Source: Rugalucina vietnamica
Taxonomy: Eukaryota; Mollusca; Bivalvia; Lucinida; Lucinidae
DNA: 64,000 nucleotides
NCBI GenBank assembly: GCA_964017185.1
Contig: OZ024870.1
Coordinates: forward strand, 27,675,621 to 27,739,620
Reading direction: 5' to 3'
Both the position numbers and the translations under genes were made by a program. Of the stretch, positions 39,145 through 64,000 are shown one piece after another (position 1 is the stretch's first letter; each line of letters starts with the position of its first letter). The notes below the pieces were generated by a model that ran no database searches, was not told the DNA's origin, and saw nothing but the letters and a program-made list of their open reading frames with translations.

Positions 39145-39450
39145 GGGTATTTTAACATTCTAGTCAACAATTTTTAAGTCATGTGATAGAGCCACCACTT
39201 CATGTGTATTGCCAAATACGTGTCTTGTCCCAAAAGTCCCGTTACATGGTACTTGATGACCATAATTGTTGTAAGATCCGATGTACTGTTATTATGGCAA
39301 AACAATGAGTGTAATGGAACTTTTGGGACAACCCTCGTACATGTACTTTTGGAAGTAAAAGTGTGTTGCTCCTGGATACAACTCGGTGCAAGTGGAGTTC
39401 GAGAATGAGATTCAGAGTTAGATGCTCTAGCCACTAGGTCACTTCACTGA
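39145..39450 (-). mobile_element. SINE-related copy with an internal insert
   Basis: AGTCAACAATTTTTAAGTCA at the left and AGATGCTCTAGCCACTAGGT at the right. The middle (CAAAAGTCCCGTTACATGGT ... AATGGAACTTTTGGGACAAC) carries a foreign inverted-repeat segment. Confidence 0.5.
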
Positions 39451-39929
39451 GGAAACATAATTTTAACCCATATTTGACGAATGGATTCTCCCATTGTTAT
39501 CAATTGGGCTAGTCCACTTACATTTTTAGGGGTGTTTAGGAGTGATTTTTATTTTTCATCTCATTTTTCGATGAAATTTCTCTAAGCAAACTGAATAGCC
39601 CTAGATGGGATGCCGCGTTCTGCGGCGTCACATCTGGGGCTATTCTGTTTGCCTATGTCCCATAAAAGGGACGCCAGGCTTAAATGAGTTAACGTGAAGT
39701 CATTGTAATTTACCTGTAACAAAGCCAAACCTTTAATTTAATTAGTTTCTTCATCTAAAATTTCCAGCTTCTTGATAGCATCTTCATTGATGACTTGTTT
39801 TAGTAGAACATTTGTTTTCGTTGTCAATAAAAGTCTAAGATTTTCTTGTTTCTATTCTTTTTAACATCCTTTCATAGAAGTTTGTTTTGATTGTAATCAG
39901 CAATTATTCACTTTGGTCAGAGCCTGGTT

Positions 39930-41170
39930 CCTGGTTCTAATAAGAGCCCGCTCGACTGCTGACCTTTGTCAAACATAAGGCCAAACCCGACATGTAACCG
40001 AAAGCAGTATGCTCATACATCTCTTTGCCTTGATGCAATAAGGCAAAATCACTGAACCATGAAAGTTAACTATAACTACCTAAGATTTGAATGTCTCACT
40101 CATATTGTGAAAAAAGTGTGTTCATATACCAGCTGAGTGCCAAGATACAAGTCAAAATCACTTAACCGTGAAATTAGGTCACACTGACCTATAAGTATGT
40201 TTGGGATAAAGGTCTCATTCATAATCAGAAAGAAGAATGAAAAAATACAATGTACTGAGTGTCGAGATATAAGGCAAAGTCACTGAACCATGAAATTAGG
40301 TCACAGTGACCCAGGAATACTTTATGGTCAAAGGTCTTGTCATACGCAAACATTGTGAAAAAAGTATGTTCATATACCAATTGAGTGCCAAGATATAAGG
40401 GAAAATCACTGAACCGTGAAGTTAGGTCATAATGGCCTAGGACTACTTTAGGGTCAAAGATCTTGTCATATGCAAACAAAGTGTGAAAGAAGTTTGTTCA
40501 TATACCAATTGAGTGCCGAGATGTAAGGCAAAATCACTGAACCATGAAATTAGGTCATAGTGACCTATAAGTATGTTTGGGTTAAAGGTCTGGTCATATT
40601 CATAATCTGAAAGAAGTAAGAAAAAATACCGAGTGTCGAGATATAAGGCAAAATAGCTGAACCATGAATCAGGTCACAATAACCTAGGAATACTTCAGGG
40701 TCAAAGGTCTTGTCATATGCAAACATGCCGAGATATAAGGCAAAATCACTAAACTGTGAAACTGAACCGTGAAATTAAGTCATAATGACATAGGACTACT
40801 TTAGGGTCAAAGGTCTTGTCATATGCAAACATAGTGTGAAAGAAGTTTGTTCATAAACCAATTGAGTGCCAAGATATAAGGCAAAATCACTTAACCGTGA
40901 AATTAGGTCACAGTGACCTATAAGTATATTGGGGTCAAAGGTCTGGTCATACTCACTCTTAATCTGAAAAAAGTATTAAAATATACCAATTGAGTGTCAA
41001 GATATAAGGCAAAATCACTGAACCATGAAATTAGGTCACAGTGACCTATAAGTATATTGGGGTCAAAGGCCTGGTCATACACACTCATAATCTGAAAGAA
41101 GTAAGAAAATATATTAATTGAGTGTCAAGATATGAGGCAAAATCACCGAACCATGGAAAGTCAACCGACC
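39930..41170. repeat. tandem array, unit about 120-170 bp
   Basis: About eight to nine units with GATATAAGGCAAAATCACTG, AACCATGAAATTAGGTCACA, GTGACCTATAAGTAT, GGGTCAAAGGTCTGGTCATA. Edges are indistinct; AGCCCGCTCGACTGC near 39946 resembles the end word at 43650. Contains four perfect AGGTCA-N3-TGACCT palindromes. Confidence 0.75.
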
Positions 41171-41250
41171 CTTACTGTCATGACACACAAGTCAGTGTTG
41201 CAATGTCAAAAGATGAATTACCAACCATCTTCCTAAGTTGTTTCTATTAA

Positions 41251-42893
41251 AGGTCCGCTCAGACCACAACGTATTAGCCAACGTATGAGCAGCGCATGAA
41301 AAAACATCCAGTACGTTATTGTACGTTGTCATACGCTTTTCATTCTATGCTAAAAATCCGGAAAATGCTTTCTCTGAACGTATGCAAAGCTTATGCTTAG
41401 CGCAATGAACGTATGTCTAACGTATGAGTAGCTTATTCATAACGTATCCCTGGCGTATCATGACTTATAACAGCGTGCGCCCAGCGTTAGCATAGCGTTC
41501 GTGACTTATTAGGAGTGTATGAACAACGTACGTCTGACGTATTCCAAACGTATGCACAGCGTGCTTCTAACGAACTTGATGTTCTTCAAAAAAGGGAGTC
41601 AAACATATATCCAGTAAAAATGGAAAATAAATAAATAAAAGAAAATTAAAATGACCAAAGTAATCTACACACCTGATTCTTCGGGTGCATTTTGTGGATT
41701 TCTTATATCGTTTCTCAGAAGAATCATTTCCTAATTAGGTAGAACTGAGTTTATGGGTCACTTAACAAAAGTGACAAAATCAATAATGACAAATAATTGA
41801 CTGGAGCTGAAAACTTGCATGATATAACTCATAAACTATACTTAATTGTGCAATAGTTCATCGTATTCGATACATGTATTTTAGTGACTAAGCTTCCATG
41901 CACACCAAAATCGAAACAAACAAATTGTCACTGCCTGTATTCTTGTCTTACTTGAGTAGACCTAGTAGAAACATATATTATGATGCCAGGGTAACGTTTT
42001 TAAGATTCGCGTCTGTTTCTGTTTCAATCTTAACACTTCTCACAGCTAAGGAAGTCTCCCATAACAATTTCTCAACAACTTTTCATTTCTACAAAATGTA
42101 ATCATTCGATATACACATACTGAAAATAACCAGCATATTGTGGAGTCTACCTGCTTATATTTTCAGCTACCTTTGATATTCGAAAGTGACTTTAATATTC
42201 AACAAATCTTTCATACTTTATATGTCGATAATTTTATAAAGGGTCATCGAATATGAGCTTTGAAGGCATCCAGTTCTTTTATAAAATATTCTCTGGACAA
42301 GCGATAATACAACAGTGAATAAAATTTATTATGCAGTTTGTTGTTGGCCGAGTATATTATTTTGATGCTTCCATGTGGCTATTTAATCATGAACACAGTC
42401 CCTATTCCTTCCATTTTTATACATAAAATCCTGAACGCTGACCAATGCGCTACGCGTAAGTTGTGCATACGCTGAGTACGTTCTTCGCACGTTCAACATA
42501 CGCTGCGTACGTTCCGAGCACGCTGCTTGTACGTTGGTAATGCGTTATGCATACACTTCTCATACGCTAATCAAAAATCCAGGTGTGCTTTGGCGTACGA
42601 CAACGTATGAGTAACTTACAGGTAACGTTCATGAACTTATGCATGACGTATTCGTTGCGTACGCCTAACTTATGAGTAACGTATTATCAATACGTCGGCA
42701 TACGTTGGAAATTTTGTGCATGCACAAAATTTCTGGGCGTACACGACGTACGACAACATATGCCAGCGTATTGTAGGGTACCCCTAACTTATGCAAAACT
42801 TATGCCGAACGTATGCAACGTACACCAACGCATGGACAAAATATCTCATACGTTGGCATACGTTGGCGCTATACGCTGTGGTGTGAGCACCCC
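41251..42893. mobile_element. TTAA-target foldback element filled with CGTATG words
   Basis: Ends AGGTCCGCTCAGACCACAAC and GTGTGAGCACCCC (GCTGTGGTGTGAGCACCCC) are inverted, flanked by TTAA. Left 330 bp and right 460 bp are dense with CGTATG, ACGTAC, CATACGTT and similar words; the centre (41580-42430) is ordinary AT-rich DNA. 1,643 bp, no transposase. Confidence 0.75.
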
Positions 42894-42954
42894 TTAAGAA
42901 ATAAAAAGAAAAAAAAATTCAGGGAGTTCTAGATTTTGACCTCTAGCCGCGCCT

Positions 42955-43665
42955 CCCTGACTCCGTCCCAGAGGTCCGATGTCATAGAACCTGAAGTGTA
43001 TGAAGTATGAACGCTTTATGATAAGTTGTTGTCAAGATATGGACTCCTTGTAAAAGTTGCACAGCAGTATGTCTATTTTTTACAGTGTTCTAGTTTGAAC
43101 CTCTAGCCCCACCCCCAGGCATGGACCCAGAGATCCGATGCCAAGAAATGAAATGAAACTCTACAGGGTACCTATGGTCCGAGTATGAAAGCCCCCTGAT
43201 AAAAGGTTTTCAAAATATAGACTACTAGAATACTCTATCACAGAAAAGCCATTATTATTATGGTGTTCTAGATTTTAACCTCTAGCCCCACCCCCTGGTA
43301 TGCACCCAGGAATCTGATGCCATGGAATGAAAGCCGACCCTACTTGTGTCAATGGCCCAAGTATCAATGCTTTCTGATGAGTGGTTGTCAAGATATGGAC
43401 TTCTAGAAAACTTTAATGCAAGAATGGCCATTTTTAAAGGTGTTCTAGATTTTAACCTCCAGCCCCACCCCCTGGCCTGGACCCAGGGGCCCGATGCCAT
43501 GGAATAAAAGCTAATGCTACAGGGTATCTATGGTCCAAGTATGAATGCTTTCTGATGAGTGGTTGTCAAGATATGGACTTCTAGAAAACTTTAACGAAAG
43601 TGTGACGCGCACGGGAACGGGAACATGGACGAGCGGGGTGACTGCAATAGTGCAGTCGAGCTAAA
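42955..43665. repeat. tandem array, unit about 180 bp, 4 copies
   Basis: Units start near TGTTCTAGATTTTAACCTCT, AGCCCCACCCCCTGG and include TGGTTGTCAAGATATGGACT. Right boundary has GGGGTGACTGCAATAGTGCA and GTCGAGCTAAAAAGG, a likely element end. Confidence 0.75.
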
Positions 43666-43674
43666 AAGGTAAAT

Positions 43675-43903
43675 AAGCGGCAACATGAGAAAACCATCAA
43701 TGTGGTTTCTCAATATGTCAGTCACTAACCAAGCAGTACAAGCACAGAAGATGGCTAGAGACTAGAAATTTTGGTTTTAGAAAGGCATTGTACTATAAAT
43801 GCAGCGAAAACAAAGGCGCTGATCAGCTTCTCAAAGACTGCGAAGCTGATCTGCACCTTTGTTTTCGCAAATGCAAAATGTTTGTTTTCTCATGATGTGG
43901 CTC
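43675..43903 (+). mobile_element. MITE-1 copy, 4-bp TSD AAAT
   Basis: 229 bp, flanked by AAAT. Left terminus mutated to AAGCGGCAACATGAGAAAAC. Confidence 0.85.
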
Positions 43904-44215
43904 AAATGTATCAGCCTTAGGAATACAGTATTATTTACGACATAGAATGATTTACTTTCAGCTTAAAAGTACTTCCTAGCTATGAAAGAGTAACATTCAT
44001 TTGAAAACATCCCCTTTCTTGATGTTTTTAACTGACAGTACAACAACTTTATGCAATGTTAACTTTATGCCTCGAACAATGATGTCCATATTTTGGATTT
44101 CCATACCAGATTTTGAAACATAAGGTTTCCATGATGCCTTCATGTGACTTGAATTGACAGGTTTATGGCAAAAGAACACAGAGTCAAGTCAGCTTCAACT
44201 TTGTTTTGTTTGTTT

Positions 44216-44516
44216 GATTCTTAGCGTCCCAGTCAACAGCTATGGTCATGTCAGGATTGACCGTTTTGCAGAGATTTAATCTGTAGGTCTCGAACGGGTC
44301 ATGCATGATTATTTTATAGATGCCTTTTCAGGCTCAACTCAACAACTGGTCTGGACGTTTCTGTTTTTCTTCCCCTAGGAAAAAACACCTGACACACCTG
44401 CAAGCAGAACTTAGCTTGTCTCTCGAGCCTGTTTGGGGCTCAAGCCCACACCAGACACAGTAGTGAGATCATCTGGTAATGAAATCAGCACTCTTAACCA
44501 CTGGGCCACCTTCTCA
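44216..44516 (-). mobile_element. SINE-like copy, inverse orientation
   Basis: AGCGTCCCAGTCAACAGCTA at the left; AAAACACCTGACACACCTGC, then a degenerate B-box complement GGGGCTCAAGCCCACACC and CACTCTTAACCACTGGGCCA (A-box complement) at the right. Shares its right half with 56665-56917. Confidence 0.6.
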
Positions 44517-44536
44517 GTCAAGGACTTTTTTATATG

Positions 44537-44770
44537 AGCCTGTGTGTGAGAAAACCGGTCTTTGGGGTTTCCGACCAGCTCTGACAAAAACCTTCCTGTA
44601 GAGTCACAGAAAAAGACTAGAAGCTTGAAATTTTGTATTTAAGAAGAAGAGGGATAGTACTATCCGTGTAGCGAAAACAAAGGCGCTGATCAGCTGTGCA
44701 GTTACTGCACAGCTGATCTGCACCTTTGTTTTCGCATAGGCAAAAATCCGGTTTTCTCACGGAGCGGCTC
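44537..44770 (+). mobile_element. MITE-1 copy, 4-bp TSD ATAT
   Basis: 234 bp, ATAT flanks, GAGAAAACCGGTCTTTGGGG sub-type. Hairpin tip CTGTGCAGTTACTGCACAG. Confidence 0.9.
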
Positions 44771-44934
44771 ATATGGTAATAGAGAAAAACAAACAAATCT
44801 TTATATTCTCTCATTTTTTTTTCAAAGCAGGATTAACATGGGTATATATATATGACAAAAAATATTACAGTTCAGATTGAGATTGAGCACATCACACTGA
44901 CAAAACACCTGCATCATGAGAACACCTGACTCCG

Positions 44935-45186
44935 GGGTTATAAAACTTTTTTCATGCTCAACTCAGCTGAGCATGAAATTTACACAGCTCATAAATTGCA
45001 AAATAGCCCAAATATATTTAAATTGAAGGTTTAGAACTCCAAAGCCTGAAATTTATCCTGCTAATAAATGTTAAAATGTTGTTGGCATTTTTGTTGGCAT
45101 TTTAACATTTACGTCGTAATACGAGCAGGATAAATTTTAGTCTCAGCTGAGCTGAGCATGAAAAAAGTTTTATAACCTCAAAGCCT
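44935..45186. mobile_element. MITE-B palindromic element
   Basis: GGGTTATAAAACTTTTTTCA to TGAAAAAAGTTTTATAACCT. Centre has a duplicated TTGTTGGCATTTT, one arm being longer than in other copies. Confidence 0.75.
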
Positions 45187-45459
45187 GTTTGCATAAAAAC
45201 ACAGAGGCAGATTAGCACCTTTGTTTTTACACATACTACATATATAAAAACTCCTAAATGCTAAGTCAGAAAAATCCAAGACACTGGCCTTGTGCAGCAG
45301 TATAGCGCAGTTTGCATCGGAAGTGGTCTGAAAGTCCAAAACATGCTTTCTCATGATGCATCTCAAATGATGAAGGCAAATGAACAAATGGTCTGATTGA
45401 TTTTAAAATCTGATTTTACATACAATGCAGCCATGACTTAATTTGTCTTGCTTACAAAT

Positions 45460-45673
45460 GAGCATATGTTTGGATTTCCGACCAGGTTAGACACAAACTG
45501 ACCTGTACAGAAAAAGAAGCAGGTTTTAAGCTTGAAATTTCAAATTTTGGTAGAAGAGGGATTGTACTGTGTAGCGAAAACAAAGGCGCTGATCAGCTGT
45601 GCAGTTACTGCACAGCTGATCTGCAGATTTGTTTTTGCATTTGTGAATTGTTGGTTTTCTTATGAGGCGGCTC
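45460..45673 (+). mobile_element. MITE-1 copy, 4-bp TSD AAAT
   Basis: 214 bp, AAAT flanks; lacks part of the left terminal repeat. Hairpin tip CTGTGCAGTTACTGCACAG. Confidence 0.88.
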
Positions 45674-46169
45674 AAATATCATATGATCAGACAACTGACT
45701 CAGATCAGCTCAGCATAAAATTTAAAATTGTTTTGCTCATAAATGCAGTCTGACAGAAAAATAAAAGCAAATATTTTTTTTTTAATGTATTAATAAGTCT
45801 CTTTTATCCACTGAATGAAATGATGACATTACATGTATACATTTATGAGCAGGATAAATAAGGGTTGCAGTTGTCCAGTTGATCTATAAGTGCTTTTGTG
45901 GAAGAGCTGTCAAAATGTGGACAAAACAATCAGAGAGCAAACACTAAAGAAACAAAGAAGCTCTTGATAATAATCATTCAAATGAGACGTATTAGAATAA
46001 CAATATTATTTTTTAAAAAGATGATGAATTCCAGTATTAATAGATGGATCAAACATGTATAAATTCCATTCATTAACATCACTAGGTCCCGAGGGGAGTG
46101 CTGAAATTGAGGGCGAAGCCCGAGGTTTTCGACATTACCCGAAAGACCTTGCGAAAGTCATTACGAAAA

Positions 46170-46440
46170 CAAGCCCGTGTAATATACAAATTTTTTCTAA
46201 AGTTGTAAAAATTGAAAATTTTCAGTAGAATTTTTTCGATATTTTTCTTATTTTTGCTCAAGATTGTGGGTACGTTAGAACCGCCTCGCCGAGGCGGTTC
46301 TAACGAGTACCCACAATCTATGTTTTGGAGCAAAAATAAGAAAAATAGTTATACCCCTGCATACCCCAGTTTTGCTGTATAAAAGTGGGGTTCAAGGGGG
46401 TATACATTACACGGACATGTTTTCCTGATGTAATGAATGA
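46170..46440 (+). mobile_element. MITE-C copy, best central palindrome
   Basis: Central palindrome TTAGAACCGCCTCG-CCGAGGCGGTTCTAA, bounded by GATTGTGGGTACG and GAGTACCCACAATC. Followed by GGGGGTATACATTACACGGA. Confidence 0.78.
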
Positions 46441-46509
46441 CAAAGTCATGTTTGATCCCTATTATTACATAAATTCTGCGAAAACAAAATAATAAATTGC
46501 ACAGTATAT

Positions 46510-46743
46510 GAGCCACCTCGTGGAAAAACCAACAATGTGGTTTTCGAGCAGGTTTGACACAAACCAAGCTGTAGGAGCACACGAGATGGTTAGAGGCTGG
46601 AAATTTTGGATTTAGAAAGTAGAGGAAGTGTACTATCCGTGACGCGAAAACAAAGGCGCTGATCAGCTTCGCAGTCACTGCGAAGCTGATCTGCCCCTTT
46701 GTTTTCGCCTATGCAAATTGTTGGTTTTCCCAAGGGGCAGCTC
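46510..46743 (+). mobile_element. MITE-1 copy, 4-bp TSD ATAT
   Basis: 234 bp, ATAT flanks, hairpin CTTCGCAGTCACTGCGAAG. Confidence 0.9.
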
Positions 46744-46980
46744 ATATTTTAAAGGCTTGTCACATTTTCATATGTGTCAGAATTTTCATTCTTGCACTCC
46801 TTCAGGGTGTACTTCTGTAACTCATTATTAGCATGTGTTTTGCATGGCATAATTAAAAGCTGTGTATTAACAGCATTGTTTTCATTAACATAATCTGCTA
46901 ATTTCGTGAGACACATTTGTTTATGTAATAAGAAATAATAAACAGTCAGGTCTTTGCATTTTTCTTGCGCAAGAACATTT

Positions 46981-47214
46981 GAGCAGCCCCATGGGAAAAC
47001 CAACAATCTGCATAGGCGAAAACAAAGGCGCAGATCAGCTTCGCGGTAACCGCGAAGCTGATCAGCGCCTTTGTTTGCGCTACACGGATAGTACAATTCC
47101 TCTACTTTCCAAATCCAAAATTTCCAGTCTCTAGCCATCTTCTGTGCTTGTACAGCCTGATTTGTGTCGGACCTGTTCTGAAACCACATTGTTGGTTTTC
47201 CCACAAGATGGCTC
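46981..47214 (-). mobile_element. MITE-1 copy, 4-bp TSD ATTT
   Basis: 234 bp, ATTT flanks, hairpin CTTCGCGGTAACCGCGAAG perfect. A 155-residue minus-strand reading frame crossing it is not a gene. Confidence 0.9.
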
Positions 47215-47684
47215 ATTTATCTCGGATAGTAAAACTAAAACACATAAGACAGATGGAACACATAAAACAAGGGACTAAAATTGCACATTTGATACATTAG
47301 CTACATGTATTTATATCACTACATATGATGAAATGTCATGGTTGAATATCACACTTAACTAAATGCAGATCAGTTTCAATAAGTTAATATCACTCAATGA
47401 TACTGTGTACAAAATATGTAACAAATTTAAAAGAAAAAAAAATCACACAATTATCTGTATCTGTCCAACTTTAAAGCCAGAGAGAAAAAAAAAAACAGGT
47501 TTCTTCTACTATGATGGGTATAACCTTTAATCCTCGAATGAATAACAAAATAGTTATATGAGCACCAGACTTTCACATTAATGCACTTTCCGAAAACAAT
47601 TAACCATCTTTTGTTCTGATAAGTTCGAAAATAATCCCTTGAACTTTGATCACAAATTTGTTGCCGTGCAAAGTTTTTGGCTTA

Positions 47685-48920
47685 GGGCTATTCCAGTTGA
47701 ACATAGGTACCCCGGGAAGACGGCACTTTAATAAACTTCTATCGTAGGGTCCTTCGTTGGTTAAAATACTTCTGTACGTGGTGGGAGTTGGAGAAAAATT
47801 GCTTCTATAGGAGGTGGGGTATTTTTTCGTGTTGAAAATCGGTTCTAAGGTGTAAAATTCAATGCGCCCGATCCGACTTCGATTTTTTCCTGTGAGAGTG
47901 CATTGTCGCTGACAGGTAGTGCTTCACGCACTGACCTGTCGCAGTTGGCCAATGGGATCTGGGAAATTCATGCGGGACGGCCCAGCTTTCTTCCTGTGTC
48001 GTCTGTAGCCAAAATCGGCTATATCCCACAATTCAAAGCGTCAAATGCGAGAGATCAAGATGAGGTATTGTCTGATCTCGCGAGAATGGTGAGAGTGCTC
48101 TCTATAACGTTCGCGCTGATGACGTGTGCAAAAAAAAAAATGAATCAGGAAATTGTCAGCGATCGAGGTTGTTTTTTGGCATTTTAAGCCTAGAAAAGGC
48201 ATTTGAACCAGGGTTTTGGTCAGAAATCACAATTACAGACATGTTGAAAGCTAAAATGGCGGCTCATTGATGAATTTAATGATGTTTAGACACAAAACGT
48301 AGCGATATACAAACTTGTATCGCTCTCCCAAAGCAAGTATTAGCTTTTTGGAAAATGCAACATAGTGTTTTTTGAAGCCTGAAAAGTGGCGAAAAAGCGA
48401 TTTTTTTGCAAAAAAAAAACAAAAAAAAACTCAGTGGCACACGTTATTGGAAAAAAATAAATCTCAGCATGATAACGGTTAAGAGTGACGTTACACATAT
48501 AATTAATTGGATATAGCCCATTGTTGAAAATAGGCACAACAATCATGAAAGCTGATGAGATTCAAACACGCTTCCTTGTCCACATGGCTTGCTGATCAGG
48601 ATGATAAAATGAAGATATATATTCAAAAAATAGGTATTCAATCTTTATTATTATAGTGAGAATATTTTTTTAATGACTTTTGACAAAAATCACACAATAC
48701 AGTTCTGTAAAACAGCAATACAAAAATTTACTTCTGTTCCTAAAAATTCCCACTTAATTTACTTCTATCCGTATTAAATTTTGATACTGTAGGAGGGTGT
48801 TTTATTGAAATGAACGGTTCTGTAGGTGGCTCAGTCGAGATGAAATTCACTTCTATAGGTGGAGGGTCAAAATTCAAAGTGCCTTCTTCCCCCCGTACTT
48901 ATGTTTTACTGGAATAGCCC
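47685..48920. mobile_element. PIF/Harbinger-like non-autonomous element
   Basis: Left end GGGCTATTCCAGTTGAACAT and right end ATGTTTTACTGGAATAGCCC are inverted over about 30 bp and flanked by TTA on both sides. A GG-starting end with a 3-bp TTA duplication fits PIF/Harbinger. 1,236 bp with no DDE transposase or Myb-like frame. CTTCTATAGG.GG words recur near both ends. Confidence 0.72.
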
Positions 48921-49000
48921 TTATTGTAAACCTTACAGGCTGCATGTGTACTTGCTTGCAACTTCGGGAACTTGCTAACAAAAATAATAATTTGCAAAAT

Positions 49001-49196
49001 GAGCCGAGTCGTGAGAAAACCAACATTTGCATATGCAAAAAAACAAGGCGCAGATCAGCTTCGCAGTTACTACTTTTCCCAACATGGATAGTACAATTCC
49101 TTTACTTTCTAAATTCAAAATTCCAGCCTCTGGCCATCTTCTGTGCTTACACAGCTTGGTTTGTGCCGGACCTATTCGGAAACCACATTGTTGCTC
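49001..49196 (-). mobile_element. MITE-1 copy, 4-bp TSD AAAT
   Basis: 196 bp, AAAT flanks. One hairpin arm is deleted (CTTCGCAGTTAC then CTACTTTTCCC), so this copy cannot form the hairpin. Confidence 0.85.
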
Positions 49197-49753
49197 AAAT
49201 ATAAGTCATAGTTAAAATTTACAGTAACTTTGGCACTTGAAAGGCAGAAATTGCTAAGTCTGCAAAATAGTTAACTTTGAAGACATAATTTTACTTGGAA
49301 GAATTGTTTACATCATTTACATCCACATCTGACCACTGGAGTGTTTTTATTTTCAACTGCAGTCAAAATTATAATTTAATTTGTTTGTATTGGTGCTATA
49401 TGCCAAAGTCAACAGATAAGGTCATGTCTGGACCGATAAGTCAGTTATCCACACCAGGGCCAGCCTCTCAGAGGCAGATTACCAGTGCCTAGTGCACATT
49501 TCTGTCATTGTCAACTGAGAAAAGCTGTTTTTGAATCAGCAGAAGTGGAGCAATGGCTATACAACTATATGACCTGATCTTTATGAAAGAAATGTCATTA
49601 CAAATCGGACATGCCACCACCGGTCATACCTTGTTTAATGACCTTCATGGCTATACAGTAGAACAGAACACAACCGAGAGACTGGCAAACAGTTATAAAC
49701 TTAATGCCTGTGGCAAGTTGTTTTTAACAATAATATACTTATTTGTTGATTTC

Positions 49754-49845
49754 AGCTGCATTGGTTGTTCTCAGCTGCATTGGTTGTTCTCAGCTGCATT
49801 GGTTGTTCTCAGCTGCATTGGTTGTTCTCAGCTGTGTGAGTTGTC
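49754..49845. repeat. 19-bp tandem repeat, about 5 copies
   Basis: Unit AGCTGCATTGGTTGTTCTC, nearly identical copies, the last degenerating to AGCTGTGTGAGTTGTCTC. Recent expansion. Confidence 0.93.
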
Positions 49846-49868
49846 TCTAGATAGCAAGTGTGAACAAA

Positions 49869-50118
49869 CAGGGCCCTAGGTTATAAAACTTTTTTCATGC
49901 TCAACTCAGCAGAGACTAAAATTTATCCTGCTCATAAATGTTAAAATGCCAACAACAATTGTTGGCATTTTAACATTTATAAGAAGGATAAATTACTAGT
50001 TTTTGAGTTTTGAAGCTGTATTGGCCACAATTTTTTACAATTTCAGCATTAATCAGCAAATGAAATTTCATGCTCAGCTGAGCTGAGCTTGAAAAAAGTT
50101 TTATAACCTCGAGGCCAG
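49869..50118. mobile_element. MITE-B palindromic element at the LST2 3' end
   Basis: CAGGGCCCTAGGTTATAAAA to TTTTATAACCTCGAGGCCAG, with AATGCCAACAACAATTGTTG at the centre. Its edge is 13 bp beyond the LST2 stop codon (50131-50133), so it is probably part of the 3' UTR. Confidence 0.8.
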
Positions 50119-50130
50119 AATGGTATGTTA

Positions 50131-63811
<13,681 letters not shown>

Positions 63812-64000
63812 CTAAACATACACAAAAATATATGAGCATTCTTCGAAGAAAGGTGGAAAACATGTTAAATCCAACACTTGTTGGATATGTTTACAGGCAA
63901 TTTTACCATGTTGCCTGTAAACATCATCTTCTTGATACATGTACAACAATTACAAGCATGTAATGATGTATGAAAATGTCTAAGAAAAATACTTCATCAT

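Larger units (their letters stand above)
35843..50130. other. intergenic region between convergent genes
   Basis: 14.3 kb, all non-coding as far as can be seen: MITEs, SINE fragments, TTAA elements, a Harbinger-like element and two tandem arrays, listed separately. None of the reading frames here has protein-like composition or flanking splice signals. Confidence 0.65.

Noticed and set aside
46749..47216. 155-residue minus-strand reading frame, longest outside the two genes
   Set aside because: It lies across a MITE-1 copy (46981-47214); similar peptides (ENKGADQLR...ADLRLCF) appear from many other copies, in both genes' introns. A repeat product, not a gene.
47903..48187. 94-residue frame within the Harbinger-like element
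   Set aside because: No DDE or Myb-like motif, no neighbouring coding segment; most likely chance.

Overview
The window is eukaryotic nuclear DNA, AT-rich, with multi-exon genes using GT-AG introns and very dense short interspersed repeats. A metazoan LST2/ZFYVE28 gene, tRNA-derived SINEs, and large elements with tandem cores like the pearl type known from oysters and clams all point to a bivalve mollusc. The species is not identified.

Two protein-coding genes are supported, arranged tail to tail. Gene 1 (+ strand, coding from about 4005 to 35842) was assembled from 15 exons by following reading phase across splice sites. It encodes a protein of about 1,164 residues: a long, charged, low-complexity N-terminal part followed by a C-terminal gamma-glutamylcyclotransferase (GGCT/AIG2-like) fold. 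In that domain the YGSN loop reads YGPD and the catalytic Glu position reads Val, so it looks like a pseudoenzyme or binding domain. Gene 2 (- strand, 63811 down to 50131, 5' end beyond the window) is LST2/ZFYVE28, with a helical LST2 N-terminal region, a large Ser/Thr-rich exon, the conserved pre-FYVE helix and a C-terminal FYVE zinc finger. Nine exons join in frame into 928 residues. A broken second copy of one exon sits in one of its introns.

Layout: 1-3981, repeats and local duplications upstream of gene 1. 3982-35842, gene 1, whose introns hold most of the mobile elements, including a 1.8-kb Transib-like element (12286-14102), TTAA-target elements, a tandem-core element (24410-26178) and a 48-bp minisatellite (33149-34415). 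35843-50130, intergenic, only repeats. 50131-64000, LST2, whose 6.7-kb last intron carries an inverted pair of tandem-core repeats and long microsatellites.

The most abundant repeat is a foldback MITE of about 233 bp (here MITE-1), with about 27 complete or partial copies. Its ends are GAGCC...GGCTC, it is flanked by 4-bp target duplications (a matching 4-bp pair at 17 copies), and it has an off-centre, nearly perfect hairpin whose two arms change together between copies. No intact transposase or reverse transcriptase reading frame is present, so all mobile elements here look non-autonomous.
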